From assembly GCF_004210295.1 (NCBI RefSeq), contig NZ_SDAK01000001.1, positions 1,736,001 to 1,800,000 on the forward strand: a DNA stretch of 64,000 bases, read 5' to 3'. Shown here piece by piece: positions 27,372 through 37,003 of this stretch (the first letter of the stretch is position 1; each line of letters opens with the position of its first letter). The notes under the pieces were generated by a model. It was not told where the DNA came from, made no database searches, and saw only the letters and a program-made list of their open reading frames with translations. The translations under genes were made by a program, and so were the position numbers. This DNA is from Lactococcus sp. S-13 (lineage in GTDB: Bacteria > Bacillota > Bacilli > Lactobacillales > Streptococcaceae).

Positions 27372-27397
27372 ATTTACTGACGGATTCGTCAGTAAAT
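27372..27397. repeat. CTGACG palindromic element, copy 2 (terminator-like)
   Basis: ATTTACTGACG (27372-27382) and CGTCAGTAAAT (27387-27397) form a perfect 11-bp stem with a four-base GATT loop, followed by a T-rich run. It lies seven bases after the HAD stop codon and could work as a terminator. Confidence 0.85.
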
Positions 27398-27509
27398 ATT
27401 TTTTTCTTCAAAAGTATAATTAAACTCTTGACAATTGTCTGACAATTCGATAAAATATAATTTATTGAAATTATTTAATTAGGAAAAGAATCAAAAAAGA
27501 GGTTTTGAT

Positions 27510-28943
27510 ATGGGATTTATGAAAAAAGCTGATTTCGAGCTTTATCGGGATGCGGATCAGCATTATAAACAAGTTTTAACAACACGTGACTTTTTAGCAC
27601 TCGGTGTTGGGACGATTATTTCGACATCGATTTTCACCTTACCAGGTCAAGTTGCTGCTGATTTTGCTGGTCCAGGGGTTGTCTTTTCATACTTGATTGC
27701 TGCCTTAGTTGCGGGGTTTGTTGCTCTGGCTTATGCTGAAATGTCAACGGTGATGCCCCTTGCTGGCTCAGCCTATTCATGGATTTCGGTCTTGTTTGGC
27801 GAAGGGTTTGGTTGGATTGCTGGTTGGGCTTTATTGGCAGAGTATTTTATCGCTGTCGCTTTCGTTGGAGCAGGTTTCTCAGCGAATCTTCAACAGCTGT
27901 TGGCACCGCTTGGTTTTCATTTGCCAGCTGCATTAGCAAGCCCGTTTGGTACAAATGGTGGTATCGTTGATATCATTTCCTTGCTTGTGATTCTGTCTTC
28001 TGCAATTATTGTCTTTCGAGGGGCATCAGATGCTGGTCGAATTAGTCAAATTCTCGTCGTTCTTAAAGTTGTTGCCGTTATTGCTTTTATCGTGGTCGGT
28101 ATAACTGTTATTCACCCTTCAAACTACCATCCCTTTATTCCACCACACAACCCTAAGACGGGATTTGGTGGTTTCTCAGGAATTTGGTCTGGTGTGTCAA
28201 TGATTTTCTTAGCCTACATTGGTTTTGACTCTATTGCCGCGAACTCTGCTGAAGCAAAAAATCCGCAAAAAACAATGCCTCGAGGAATTATTGGTTCTCT
28301 TGTTATCGCCGTTGCTCTTTTTGCAGCTGTAACTCTTGTTCTTGTTGGGATGCACCCGTATTCAGCTTATGCTGGAAATGCTGCTCCTGTTGGTTGGGCG
28401 CTTGAAAAATCAGGCTATGCAGCTCTTTCGGAAGTTGTGACTGCTATTGCTTTAGCAGGGATGTTTATCGCTTTGTTAGGAATGGTCTTGGCTGGTTCAC
28501 GTCTGCTTTACGCTTTTGGTCGTGATGGTCTCTTGCCTTCAAGCTTAGGAAAATTGAACCACAGACAACTACCAGCCAATGGAGTTTGGACTTTAGCGGT
28601 TGTAGCCATTGTTATTGGTGCATTCTTCCCCTTTGCTTTCCTTGCTCAATTGATTTCGGCGGGGACTTTGATTGCTTTCATGTTCGTGTCACTGGGTATT
28701 TACTCTTTGCGTCGCCGTCAGGGGAAAGATTTGCCGGAAGCTGCCTATAAGATGCCTTTTTATCCAGTCCTTCCAGCACTAGGATTCATTGGTTCACTCT
28801 TTGTTTTCTGGGGTCTGGACTTTGATGCGAAACTTTACTCTGGAATCTGGTTCCTTTTCGGGCTTATCATTTACCTTGCTTACGGTAGTCGTCGTTCTGG
28901 AGCGAAAAAAGTTGCTTCATCCAAAGATAATGAAGTAGAATAA
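27510..28943 (+). CDS. APC-superfamily amino-acid permease
   Basis: The 477-residue protein has twelve predicted membrane spans and the APC family signature GVGTIISTSIFTLPGQVA in the first helix, which contains the substrate-binding G-x-G-type unwound region. IGFDSIAANSAEAKNPQKTM in the middle is typical of the cationic/basic amino-acid branch (YfnA-like). It should import an amino acid by cation symport; the substrate is not certain. The gene has its own leader, with TTGACA near 27429 and a ribosome-binding site AGAGG, and ends at a good terminator. Confidence 0.88.
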   Translation: MGFMKKADFELYRDADQHYKQVLTTRDFLALGVGTIISTSIFTLPGQVAADFAGPGVVFSYLIAALVAGFVALAYAEMSTVMPLAGSAYSWISVLFGEGFGWIAGWALLAEYFIAVAFVGAGFSANLQQLLAPLGFHLPAALASPFGTNGGIVDIISLLVILSSAIIVFRGASDAGRISQILVVLKVVAVIAFIVVGITVIHPSNYHPFIPPHNPKTGFGGFSGIWSGVSMIFLAYIGFDSIAANSAEAKNPQKTMPRGIIGSLVIAVALFAAVTLVLVGMHPYSAYAGNAAPVGWALEKSGYAALSEVVTAIALAGMFIALLGMVLAGSRLLYAFGRDGLLPSSLGKLNHRQLPANGVWTLAVVAIVIGAFFPFAFLAQLISAGTLIAFMFVSLGIYSLRRRQGKDLPEAAYKMPFYPVLPALGFIGSLFVFWGLDFDAKLYSGIWFLFGLIIYLAYGSRRSGAKKVASSKDNEVE

Positions 28944-28948
28944 AAGAA

Positions 28949-28984
28949 AAAAATAGTTTCAGGCAGTGTCTGAAGCTATTTTTT
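28949..28984 (+). terminator. Terminator after the amino-acid permease
   Basis: AAAATAGTTTCAG and CTGAAGCTATTTT form a long stem with one G-T pair, followed by T residues. Confidence 0.85.
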
Positions 28985-29073
28985 ATCTTTTGGCAAAGAA
29001 GAATTGCTAAAATGAATAAAATAAGTTAAAATGGTGAAGTTATCAGCAATTATGAGGAGTAAATCATACAAAA

Positions 29074-29715
29074 ATGAAAGAATATGAAAAACAACACCAT
29101 ATATTTTATGTGCTTTTATGCAACCTTGTCGCCTTTTTGCTTTTTATCTTGAACGGAAGAAGCAAATACTACAACGTGTCGCGTATTCCTAAAGATGAAA
29201 ACTATATTCTTGTTGCACCTCACCGTATGGCTTGGGAACCAGTCTGGTTCGCCTTTGCTACACGTCCAAAACAATTTATTTTTATGGCCAAAAAAGAATT
29301 GTTTAAAGGATTTGGGGGATGGTGGATAAAAATGTGTGGCGCTTTTCCTGTAGACCGTGAAAATCCAGGGACAAAACCACTCAAGCACGCCGTGAAAATG
29401 CTTAAAGAATCAAACCAGTCAATGATTATGTTTCCGTCAGGAAGCCGTCATAGTGCAGAAATGAAAGGTGGCGTTGCTGTCATCGCTAAAATGGCTAAAG
29501 TGCGTATTGTACCGGCTGTTTATCAGGGTCCTTTGACGATGAAAGGTGTTTTCAAACGTCAAAAAGTAGCAGTTAATTTTGGTGAGCCTATTGATATTTC
29601 CGATATTAAAAAGATGGATGCAGAAGGAATTGCCGAAGTCAATCGCCGTATGGAAGCTGCTTTTGCAGTGCTCGATAAGGAAATCAATCCTGATTTTCAT
29701 TATGAAGCCAAATAA
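29074..29715 (+). CDS. plsC: 1-acyl-sn-glycerol-3-phosphate acyltransferase (PlsC family)
   Basis: PlsC makes phosphatidic acid from lysophosphatidic acid at the membrane. A hydrophobic N-terminal segment (YVLLCNLVAFLLFILNG) anchors it. The acyltransferase motifs are HRMAWEP (the H-x4-D/E catalytic pair, with Glu), FPSGSRHSAEMKGG (motif III, FPSGSR in place of FPEGTR) and RIVPAVYQGP. The variant motifs are common in lactococcal and streptococcal members as far as I recall. The gene is alone between two terminators. Confidence 0.88.
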   Translation: MKEYEKQHHIFYVLLCNLVAFLLFILNGRSKYYNVSRIPKDENYILVAPHRMAWEPVWFAFATRPKQFIFMAKKELFKGFGGWWIKMCGAFPVDRENPGTKPLKHAVKMLKESNQSMIMFPSGSRHSAEMKGGVAVIAKMAKVRIVPAVYQGPLTMKGVFKRQKVAVNFGEPIDISDIKKMDAEGIAEVNRRMEAAFAVLDKEINPDFHYEAK

Positions 29716-29721
29716 AATAAA

Positions 29722-29750
29722 AGACCAGCAAATGAGCTGGTTTTTTTATT
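29722..29750 (+). terminator. Terminator after plsC
   Basis: ACCAGC (29724-29729) and GCTGGT (29736-29741) form a short stem followed by a T run. Confidence 0.85.
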
Positions 29751-29811
29751 CAGAATTAAAAAGGTAGCTTTAACAAGTTTAAAATTTACCAGAAAATCTA
29801 AGATGTGTTGT

Positions 29812-29919
29812 TTATCTCTCATTTGATATTTCGAAAATAAGTTCCCATTTCTGATTCGGAATACGGTACATTTCGTCATCAGGGGTGCATGGTAGAGGTT
29901 CGTTTGACAATAAAAAATT
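29812..29919 (-). pseudogene. Possible gene remnant, 35 codons, unknown family
   Basis: On the minus strand an open frame reads NFLLSNEPLPCTPDDEMYRI and then PNQKWELIFEISNER before a TAA at 29812-29814. The text looks like the tail of a real globular protein rather than random sequence. There is no start codon or ribosome-binding site, and a stop codon at 29920-29922 closes it upstream. It lies between the plsC terminator and the secA promoter. I do not recognise the family; it may be the last piece of a deleted gene. Confidence 0.3.
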
Positions 29920-29953
29920 TTAAGCCTGAATGCGTTTGAATGGTCGGTACGAT

Positions 29954-29982
29954 TTGTAAAAATCTTGTAAAAGTGCTAGAAT
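29954..29982 (+). promoter_or_regulatory. Promoter of secA
   Basis: TTGTAA (29954-29959) and TAGAAT (29977-29982) are 17 bases apart, 40 bases upstream of the secA ATG. Confidence 0.65.
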
Positions 29983-30021
29983 TATAGATAATATCTACAT
30001 ATTTTAGCTGAAAGAGAAATT

Positions 30022-32616
30022 ATGCCAAACATTATTAGAAAATTTGTTGAAAATGACAAAAAAGAGTTGAAAAAACTCAATAAAATGGCGCTTAAAGTTG
30101 AAGCATTTGCTGATGAAATGGAGCATTTAACTGATGAGCAATTGAAAGCCAAGACTCCAGAACTTAAAGAGCGTGTGGCTAAGGGGGAAAGTCTCGATGA
30201 CTTGCTTTACGAAGCTTTTGCTGTTTGTCGTGAAGCAGCGCGCCGTGTGCTGGGACTTTATCCTTTTCATGTCCAAATCATGGGGGGGATTGTCCTCCAC
30301 AATGGTGACGTTCCCGAAATGCGTACTGGTGAAGGGAAAACTTTGACAGCGACGATGCCTGTTTACCTTAATGCTTTGTCTGGCAAAGGTGTCCATGTTG
30401 TTACGGTCAATGAATACTTGGCAACGCGTGATATGACTGAGATGGGAGAGCTTTACAGCTGGCTCGGTCTGTCGGTTGGTTTGAACTTAAATTCAAAATC
30501 ACCAGAAGAAAAACGTGAAGCCTACAACTGTGACATCACTTATTCAACATCAGCTGAGCTTGGGTTTGATTATTTGCGTGATAATATGGTGACTCGTGCT
30601 GAAGATATGGTGCAAAAGCCTTTGAACTATGCTTTGGTCGATGAAGTTGACTCAATCTTAGTCGATGAAGCGCGGACGCCTTTGATTATTTCAGGTCAAG
30701 CAGAAGCTTCCTCTGCTCTTTATTATCGTGCGGATCAATTTACCAAGACTTTGAAGGGGCAAAACTTAAATATTGCTACTTCTGACTATGAAGAGGGTGA
30801 TGATTACAAGATTGATTTGCAATCAAAAACAATTTCTTTGACGGAAGAAGGGATTGATAAAGCTGAGAAGTTTTTCCAAATTGACAACCTCTATGATATG
30901 GAAAATGTTGCGTTGACTCACTTTGTGGACAATGCGTTGCGTGCTAACTTCATCATGCTTCATGACATTGACTATATGGTTGATGAAAACCAAGAAGTTT
31001 TGATTATTGACCAATTTACTGGACGTACGATGCCTGGACGTCGTTATTCTGATGGTCTTCATCAAGCTATTGAAGCGAAAGAAGCTGTGCCGATTCAAGA
31101 CGAATCAAAAACAATGGCCTCAATTACGATTCAAAACTACTTCCGGATGTATAAAAAATTGTCAGGGATGACGGGTACTGCTAAAACCGAAGAAGAGGAA
31201 TTCCGTGAGATTTATAACATTCAAATCACACCAATTCCAACCAATCGTCCTGTTCAACGTTTAGACCATCCAGATTTACTTTACCCAACTTTGGAAGCTA
31301 AATTTAAAGCAGTTATTGACGACATCAAACGTCGTCATGCTGAAGGGCAACCGATTTTGATTGGTACTGTGGCTGTGGAAACTTCAGAATTGATTTCTAA
31401 GAAATTGGTTGAAGCAAAAATTCCGCATGAAGTTTTGAACGCAAAAAACCACTTCCGTGAAGCACAAATCATCATGAATGCTGGTCAACAAGGAGCGGTA
31501 ACGATTGCGACGAATATGGCTGGTCGGGGAACCGACATCAAGCTTGGGCCTGGTGTGATTGATCATGAAGATCCGGAGTTCCAAGGACTCGCCGTCATCG
31601 GTACGGAGCGCCATGAATCTCGTCGTATTGACAACCAGTTGCGTGGTCGTTCTGGTCGTCAAGGGGATCCGGGGGTTTCACAATTTTATCTTTCACTTGA
31701 AGATGAGTTGATGAAACGTTTTGGTTCAGAACGGGTCTCTGCTTTCCTAGATCGGATGCGTATTTCTGGGGAAGATGCGGTCATCAAATCTGGCTTGATT
31801 ACTCGTCAGATTGAAAGTTCACAAAAACGTGTCGAAGGAAATAACTACGATTCACGTAAGCAAGTCTTGCAATATGATGATGTGATTCGTGAGCAACGTG
31901 AAGTGATTTATGCGCAACGTCAGGAAGTTATCTTGGCGAAAGAAGACATGACTCCTGTTTTGATGGGGATGTTCAAGCGAACAATTGATCGTCAGGTTGA
32001 TGGTCATGAATTGGCAGGCTTTAAAGATGAGGAAAATGTGAAAAACCTTTTGGTGACGGTACAAAATACAATGTTGCCTGAAGAAGCTATTGAATTGTCT
32101 GAGCTTGTTGGTTTGTCTGCTCAAGCGATGAAAGATTTGATTTTTGATAAAGTGAAAAATCGTTACGCAGAGCAAATGGAAAAATTGTCTGATCCAGAAC
32201 GTCAATTAGAATTCCAACGTGCGGTCATCTTGCGCGTGGTGGACAACAACTGGTCAGAACACATTGATGCGCTTGATCAAATGCGTCAATCTGTCGGCCT
32301 TCGTGGTTATGCACAAAATAATCCAATTGTTGAATATCAAGAAGAATCTTACAAGATGTATAACAATATGATTGGGGCGATTGAATTTGAAGTGACGCGT
32401 CTGATGATGAAAGCTCAAATTCAACCACAAACAGCTTTGCGTCAAGAAGGCCCGCGTGTGACAACGACAGCATCACAAGAAAACATCACGAATGTTGGAG
32501 CTGACCATTCCGTCAGTGAAAATACAGTTTTTGAAAATGTTGGACGTAATGAACTTTGTCCATGTGGTTCTGGCAAGAAGTTTAAAAACTGTCACGGTCG
32601 TAAAAAAATTGCTTAA
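30022..32616 (+). CDS. secA: Preprotein translocase ATPase SecA
   Basis: SecA drives protein export through SecYEG. The 864-residue protein has [20 protein letters not shown] (Walker A), the [23 protein letters not shown] region, [14 protein letters not shown], the [18 protein letters not shown] motif VI, and the wing/scaffold region with [20 protein letters not shown]. It ends with the zinc-binding SEC-C tail ([16 protein letters not shown]). The insert [19 protein letters not shown] is slightly longer than in many species. All motifs are intact. Confidence 0.98.
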   Translation: MPNIIRKFVENDKKELKKLNKMALKVEAFADEMEHLTDEQLKAKTPELKERVAKGESLDDLLYEAFAVCREAARRVLGLYPFHVQIMGGIVLHNGDVPEMRTGEGKTLTATMPVYLNALSGKGVHVVTVNEYLATRDMTEMGELYSWLGLSVGLNLNSKSPEEKREAYNCDITYSTSAELGFDYLRDNMVTRAEDMVQKPLNYALVDEVDSILVDEARTPLIISGQAEASSALYYRADQFTKTLKGQNLNIATSDYEEGDDYKIDLQSKTISLTEEGIDKAEKFFQIDNLYDMENVALTHFVDNALRANFIMLHDIDYMVDENQEVLIIDQFTGRTMPGRRYSDGLHQAIEAKEAVPIQDESKTMASITIQNYFRMYKKLSGMTGTAKTEEEEFREIYNIQITPIPTNRPVQRLDHPDLLYPTLEAKFKAVIDDIKRRHAEGQPILIGTVAVETSELISKKLVEAKIPHEVLNAKNHFREAQIIMNAGQQGAVTIATNMAGRGTDIKLGPGVIDHEDPEFQGLAVIGTERHESRRIDNQLRGRSGRQGDPGVSQFYLSLEDELMKRFGSERVSAFLDRMRISGEDAVIKSGLITRQIESSQKRVEGNNYDSRKQVLQYDDVIREQREVIYAQRQEVILAKEDMTPVLMGMFKRTIDRQVDGHELAGFKDEENVKNLLVTVQNTMLPEEAIELSELVGLSAQAMKDLIFDKVKNRYAEQMEKLSDPERQLEFQRAVILRVVDNNWSEHIDALDQMRQSVGLRGYAQNNPIVEYQEESYKMYNNMIGAIEFEVTRLMMKAQIQPQTALRQEGPRVTTTASQENITNVGADHSVSENTVFENVGRNELCPCGSGKKFKNCHGRKKIA

Positions 32617-32620
32617 AAAT

Positions 32621-32662
32621 TAGAGAAAATGCTGACGTAAATTTTCGTCAGCATTTTCTCTA
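32621..32662. repeat. CTGACG palindromic element, copy 3
   Basis: The arms TAGAGAAAATGCTGACG (32621-32637) and its reverse complement (32646-32662) form a 17-bp perfect stem with loop TAAATTTT. This is the longest perfect copy in the window. It follows the secA stop codon and could end its transcription, although no long T run follows. Confidence 0.9.
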
Positions 32663-32744
32663 AATAAAAGATACTAGAAAAGCGCCAATTGACTGAGAAT
32701 TTGATACAATAGATAAAATAAACTATCGTAAAAGAGGAGCCGAA

Positions 32745-33782
32745 ATGAGTTTTAAAGAAATAAGTCCCAAAATCAATATTGATGCCATCAAAATGTTGGG
32801 ACATTTGAACAATGAGCAACAAGAAAAAAAGCTAAAACGTGATAGCGAACTTGAGGCAATTATCAAGGGTGAAGATGAGCGTTTGCTTTTAATCATTGGT
32901 CCTTGTTCGTCAGATAACGAAGAAGCAGTCTTGGAATATGCACGTCGTCTGGCAAAATTGCAAGAAGAAGTGAAGGATAAGATTTTCATGGTGATGCGTG
33001 TTTATACTGCAAAACCGCGGACAAATGGAGATGGTTACAAGGGCTTGATTCATGAGCCAGATGCTGACGGACATACTGATTTGATTAATGGCATTAAAAT
33101 GGTGCGTGATTTGCACTATAAGGTGATCACAGAAACAGGGTTGACGACTGCCGATGAAATGCTTTATCCAGAAAATCTGCCGATGGTTGATGATCTCGTA
33201 AGTTATCATGCGGTTGGCGCGCGTTCTGTGGAAAATCAACAACACCGTTTTGTGGCAAGCGGAATTGACGTGCCAACGGGCTTGAAAAATCCGACTTCAG
33301 GAAATCTTAACGTGATGTTCAACGGAATTTATGCGGCGCAACAAGCTCAAGATTTTCTTTTTGGACGCGCAGAGGTGCAAACCTCAGGAAATCCATTGGC
33401 TCATGCGATTTTGCGTGGAGGACAAGATGAAAATGGGAAGTACCGTCCAAACTACTACACAGATAATCTTTTGGAAACGATTGCGATTTACGAAAAAATG
33501 GGCTTGAAAAATCCTTTTATTGTTATTGATACGAATCACGATAATTCAGGGAAAAAATTTATGGAACAAATCCGTATTGTCCGTCAAACCTTGGTCAACC
33601 GTGACTGGGATGATAAAATTCGTGCAAATGTCCGTGGCTTCATGATTGAATCTTACCTCGAAGATGGTCGCCAAGATAAACCAGAAGTTTTTGGAAAATC
33701 AATTACCGATCCATGTTTGGGTTGGGATAAAACAGAAATGTTGGTTAAAGAGATTTACCAAACTGAATCTAAAAATAACTAA
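32745..33782 (+). CDS. aroF: 3-deoxy-7-phosphoheptulonate (DAHP) synthase, class I
   Basis: This enzyme condenses phosphoenolpyruvate and erythrose-4-phosphate, the first step of the shikimate pathway. The 345-residue protein has LLIIGPCSSDNEEAVLEYA, RVYTAKPRTNGDGYKGLIHE, GARSVENQQHR and DTNHDNSGKK, all typical of AroF/G/H-type synthases. The N-terminal 30 residues are the short arm of this class; no chorismate mutase domain is attached. Which feedback type (Phe, Tyr or Trp sensitive) cannot be decided. AGAGGAG precedes the ATG. Confidence 0.93.
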   Translation: MSFKEISPKINIDAIKMLGHLNNEQQEKKLKRDSELEAIIKGEDERLLLIIGPCSSDNEEAVLEYARRLAKLQEEVKDKIFMVMRVYTAKPRTNGDGYKGLIHEPDADGHTDLINGIKMVRDLHYKVITETGLTTADEMLYPENLPMVDDLVSYHAVGARSVENQQHRFVASGIDVPTGLKNPTSGNLNVMFNGIYAAQQAQDFLFGRAEVQTSGNPLAHAILRGGQDENGKYRPNYYTDNLLETIAIYEKMGLKNPFIVIDTNHDNSGKKFMEQIRIVRQTLVNRDWDDKIRANVRGFMIESYLEDGRQDKPEVFGKSITDPCLGWDKTEMLVKEIYQTESKNN

Positions 33783-33792
33783 TTACCAATTT

Positions 33793-33820
33793 AAAATCTG
33801 CTGATGGAGCAGATTTTTTT
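33793..33820 (+). terminator. Terminator after the DAHP synthase gene
   Basis: AAATCTGCT (33794-33802) and AGCAGATTT (33808-33816) form a stem with a T run, directly after the gene. Confidence 0.85.
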
Positions 33821-33979
33821 GATTTAAATTTAAAAAATCAAGGGAAAAATGAAAAAATCACTATTTTCAGAAGAAAAGAAGAATAAAGAATACAGAATAA
33901 TATGGCAATAAGAATCGCTTAACAACAATGTTTATCAAGACTGAGCTGAAAAAAAGAGTGAAAAAAAGTGAGGCAGATA

Positions 33980-34008
33980 TTGCAAACCCTTTCGTTTTGT
34001 GGTACAAT
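33980..34008 (+). promoter_or_regulatory. Promoter of ptsH-ptsI
   Basis: TTGCAA (33980-33985) and TACAAT (34003-34008) lie 17 bases apart, followed by a leader of about 60 bases to the ptsH start with a strong AAGGAG site. Confidence 0.7.
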
Positions 34009-34074
34009 TTTTAGAGTGATAAATATCTAGGATATTATCAATAAAACGAAAATAACTAAGGAGAACCATAAAAA

Positions 34075-34341
34075 ATGGCATCTAAAGAATTCCACATTGT
34101 TGCAGAAACTGGTATCCACGCACGTCCAGCTACATTGCTTGTGCAAACAGCTTCAAAATTCACTTCAGAAATCACTTTGGAATACAAAGGGAAATCAGTA
34201 AACCTTAAATCAATCATGGGTGTTATGTCACTTGGTGTTGGTCAAGGTGCAGACGTTACTATCTCAGCTGAAGGTGCTGATGCAGACGACGCTATTGCAA
34301 CTATCGCTGAAACAATGACTAAAGAAGGACTTGCTGAATAA
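34075..34341 (+). CDS. ptsH: Phosphocarrier protein HPr
   Basis: HPr passes phosphate from enzyme I to the sugar-specific PTS enzymes. The 88-residue protein has the active-site His in [13 protein letters not shown] (His15) and the regulatory Ser46 in [13 protein letters not shown], which HPr kinase phosphorylates to drive carbon catabolite repression with CcpA. The sequence is very close to what I remember of L. lactis HPr. ptsI starts two bases after its stop codon. Confidence 0.98.
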   Translation: MASKEFHIVAETGIHARPATLLVQTASKFTSEITLEYKGKSVNLKSIMGVMSLGVGQGADVTISAEGADADDAIATIAETMTKEGLAE

Positions 34342-34343
34342 TC

Positions 34344-36071
34344 ATGACAACTATGCTTAAAGGTATCGCCGCATCATCAGGTGTAGCAGTAGCTAAGGCA
34401 TACTTGCTTGTCCAACCAGACTTGTCTTTTGAAACAAAGACAATTACGGATACAGTTAACGAAGAAGCTCGCCTTGATGCAGCACTTGCTACATCGCAAA
34501 GCGAGCTTCAGTTAATTAAGGACAAAGCGGTAGAAAGCCTTGGAGAAGAAGCAGCTTCTGTATTTGACGCTCATATGATGGTTCTTGCTGACCCAGATAT
34601 GACAGCACAAATCAAAGCTACAATTAACGACAAAAAAGTTAACGCTGAAGTTGCCCTCAAAGAAGTAACAGATATGTTTATTGCTATCTTTGAAGGAATG
34701 ACAGACAATGCTTATATGCAAGAACGTGCAGCCGACATCAAAGACGTTACAAAACGTGTCTTGGCTAATCTTCTTGGTGTTAAATTGCCTAGTCCAGCGT
34801 TGATCAATGAAGAAGTTATCATTGTCGCTGAAGACTTGACACCTTCTGATACTGCGCAATTGGATAAGAAATTCGTTAAAGCCTTTGTGACAAACATTGG
34901 TGGACGTACTTCTCACTCTGCAATTATGGCGCGTACTTTGGAAATTCCTGCTGTTCTTGGAACAAACAATATTACTGAACTTGTCGCTGAAGGTCAACTC
35001 TTGGCTGTTTCAGGTTTGACAGGTGAAGTTGTCCTTGATCCAACATCAGAACAACAAGCTGAGTTCCATGCAGCTGGTGAAGCTTATGCTGCTCAAAAAG
35101 CAGAATGGGCTGCCCTTAAAGATGCTGAAACAGTTACTGCTGACGGACGTCATTTTGAGTTGGCTGCCAATATTGGTACACCAAAAGACGTTGAAGGCGT
35201 TAACGAAAACGGTGCTGAAGCTGTTGGTCTTTACCGTACAGAATTCTTGTACATGGATGCACAAGATTTCCCAACAGAAGATGACCAATATGAAGCTTAC
35301 AAAGCTGTTCTTGAAGGCATGAATGGTAAACCAGTCGTTGTCCGTACAATGGACATCGGTGGTGACAAAACATTGCCTTACTTCGATCTTCCAGAAGAAA
35401 TGAACCCATTCCTTGGATGGCGTGCGCTTCGTATCAGCCTTTCAAACGCTGGTGATGGAATGTTCCGTACACAATTGCGTGCCCTTTTGCGTGCTTCTGT
35501 CCACGGTAAACTTCGTATCATGTTCCCAATGGTTGCGCTCTTAACAGAATTCCGTGCAGCTAAGAAGATCTATGATGAAGAAAAAGCTAAATTGATTGCT
35601 GAAGGTGTTCCAGTTGCTGAAGGTATCGAAGTTGGTATCATGATTGAAATTCCAGCAGCAGCAATGCTTGCTGACCAATTTGCGAAGGAAGTTGATTTCT
35701 TCTCAATCGGTACAAACGACCTTATCCAATATACAATGGCTGCAGACCGTATGAACGAGCAAGTTTCTTACCTTTACCAACCATACAATCCTTCAATCTT
35801 GCGCCTTGTTAACAATGTTGTTAAAGCAGCGCACGCTGAAGGCAAATGGGCTGGTATGTGTGGAGAAATGGCCGGCGACCAAACTGCTGTACCACTTCTT
35901 ATGGGTATTGGACTTGATGAATTCTCAATGTCAGCAACTTCAGTACTCCAAACACGTTCACTCATGAAACGTTTGGATTCTAAGAAAATGGAAGAATTGG
36001 CTAATAAAGCCCTCAGCGAATGTGCAACAATGGAAGAAGTTGTCGCTCTCGTTGAAGAATATACTAAATAA
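34344..36071 (+). CDS. ptsI: PTS enzyme I (phosphoenolpyruvate-protein phosphotransferase)
   Basis: Enzyme I takes phosphate from phosphoenolpyruvate and gives it to HPr. The 575-residue protein has the phosphohistidine site [20 protein letters not shown] (about residue 190), the PEP-binding region [11 protein letters not shown], and [18 protein letters not shown] with the C-terminal [12 protein letters not shown]. It is translated right after ptsH, and both use highly biased codons typical of strongly expressed genes. A terminator follows. Confidence 0.98.
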   Translation: MTTMLKGIAASSGVAVAKAYLLVQPDLSFETKTITDTVNEEARLDAALATSQSELQLIKDKAVESLGEEAASVFDAHMMVLADPDMTAQIKATINDKKVNAEVALKEVTDMFIAIFEGMTDNAYMQERAADIKDVTKRVLANLLGVKLPSPALINEEVIIVAEDLTPSDTAQLDKKFVKAFVTNIGGRTSHSAIMARTLEIPAVLGTNNITELVAEGQLLAVSGLTGEVVLDPTSEQQAEFHAAGEAYAAQKAEWAALKDAETVTADGRHFELAANIGTPKDVEGVNENGAEAVGLYRTEFLYMDAQDFPTEDDQYEAYKAVLEGMNGKPVVVRTMDIGGDKTLPYFDLPEEMNPFLGWRALRISLSNAGDGMFRTQLRALLRASVHGKLRIMFPMVALLTEFRAAKKIYDEEKAKLIAEGVPVAEGIEVGIMIEIPAAAMLADQFAKEVDFFSIGTNDLIQYTMAADRMNEQVSYLYQPYNPSILRLVNNVVKAAHAEGKWAGMCGEMAGDQTAVPLLMGIGLDEFSMSATSVLQTRSLMKRLDSKKMEELANKALSECATMEEVVALVEEYTK

Positions 36072-36091
36072 TTCTTTGATTAAAATGAAAG

Positions 36092-36124
36092 AAAGTCCTG
36101 TTAGTAACTGACAGGACTTTTTTG
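36092..36124 (+). terminator. Terminator of ptsH-ptsI
   Basis: AAAGTCCTGT (36092-36101) and ACAGGACTTT (36111-36120) form a perfect 10-bp stem with a T run. Confidence 0.9.
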
Positions 36125-36211
36125 CTGACGTAAATTGATTTCAAGAAAAACTTATCCCCGTGGATAAGTTTTGAAAAAAGTTGTATAATCAAACTGGAAA
36201 GAAGGTTGGGT

Positions 36212-36667
36212 GTGAAAAAGTTAGATTTTTTTGATTATTGGACGCTTGCTGAAGTCCTTTATTGTTTGGCTTTGCTCTTTATTTTGCCACGAGAAATCAA
36301 AATTAACTTCTGGATAATTTTGACGAGCAAAGAAACATATGGCTCAGTTTTCAACATTTTTGGCCTGCCCCTCATGATGTGTTTGCCCAATTTGCTTCGG
36401 AGAAGTTTTGAAAATAATTTGCTTTATTCACCCAAACTTCGAGGGCTTACGCTTTTTGCAAATATTATTTTGCTGCTGCTGACGAGTTTTTGGCTCTTAA
36501 ATTTGCTTTTTCTCTACTTAGAAGGGCAATCCTTTAGTGAATTTTCCGAGCTTTTGCTCTGTTACTTTTTCGATTTGTGCGAGGGCATCGTTGACCGCAT
36601 CAGCGACCATGTCTTGCAAAGTTTCTGCATCTTCAGGATCAATAACGTCAGGTTTGATATTCAATGA
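36212..36667 (+). CDS. Possible small membrane protein overlapping ybaB antisense
   Basis: A GTG at 36212 with AGAAGG upstream opens 151 codons. TTGAAA and TATAAT near 36170 and 36184 could serve as a promoter but are closely spaced. The first 100 residues have three hydrophobic segments ([51 protein letters not shown]). The last 50 residues run antisense through the 3' end of ybaB and look like shadow coding. The real protein may be the N-terminal membrane part, with the end changed by frameshift or by chance read-through. I do not recognise a family. Confidence 0.4.
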   Translation: MKKLDFFDYWTLAEVLYCLALLFILPREIKINFWIILTSKETYGSVFNIFGLPLMMCLPNLLRRSFENNLLYSPKLRGLTLFANIILLLLTSFWLLNLLFLYLEGQSFSEFSELLLCYFFDLCEGIVDRISDHVLQSFCIFRINNVRFDIQ

Positions 36668-36817
36668 TTTCAACTTACGGTCGCCAGAAAATTCGGCTGT
36701 GACAAGTTCTTGAGCAGATTTTCCGACAAAAACAGTGTTAGCAATTTCTTCTTGGGAAGCTTGCATTTGTTTTTGAAGCTTCTGCGCTTGTTTCATCATG
36801 TTTTGCATATTCATCAT
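36518..36817 (-). CDS. YbaB/EbfC-family nucleoid-associated protein
   Basis: The 99-residue protein begins [20 protein letters not shown], the Met/Gln-rich start of the YbaB/EbfC family, and has [20 protein letters not shown] and [20 protein letters not shown]. These dimers bind DNA and are usually next to dnaX-recR in other bacteria; here no such neighbours are seen. About 150 bases of its 3' end overlap a possible plus-strand ORF. Confidence 0.9.
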   Translation of the reverse strand: MMNMQNMMKQAQKLQKQMQASQEEIANTVFVGKSAQELVTAEFSGDRKLKSLNIKPDVIDPEDAETLQDMVADAVNDALAQIEKVTEQKLGKFTKGLPF

Positions 36818-36920
36818 AGTGGTTCTACCTCGTTTAGAATTTTACTGAGCGAATATTATCGCTTTCAGCACCTCTCTATTTTACCATAAAAGACCGAATA
36901 ACTCACGCTAATCAAAAAGG

Positions 36921-36964
36921 CCAGAGAATTTACTGACGAAAATTTACGTCAGCATTTTCTCTGG
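36921..36964. repeat. CTGACG palindromic element, copy 4
   Basis: CCAGAGAATTTACTGACG pairs with CGTCAGCATTTTCTCTGG across 36921-36964 with a few mismatches around the T/C and A/G positions. It lies between ybaB and the tRNA-Leu gene. Confidence 0.8.
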
Positions 36965-36970
36965 GCAAAT

Positions 36971-36996
36971 AAAAAAACTCAGCCTTAGCTGAGTTT
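36971..36996 (-). terminator. Terminator of the tRNA-Leu gene
   Basis: AAACTCAGC (36975-36983) and GCTGAGTTT (36988-36996) form a 9-bp perfect stem. On the minus strand it is followed by a T7 run, just downstream of the tRNA. Confidence 0.8.
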
Positions 36997-37003
36997 ATCA
37001 AGT

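Noticed and set aside
31852-32205. Minus-strand ORF inside secA
   Set aside because: Shadow frame of a highly conserved gene; no ribosome-binding site or protein-like motif.
33978-34000. Possible cre (CcpA) site in the ptsH promoter
   Set aside because: The sequence TGCAAACCCTTTCGTT lacks the central CG and the symmetric CA end of the cre consensus.
34512-34997. Minus-strand ORF of 161 codons inside ptsI
   Set aside because: Produced by strong codon bias on the plus strand; composition (many Cys, His, Phe) is typical of a shadow frame.
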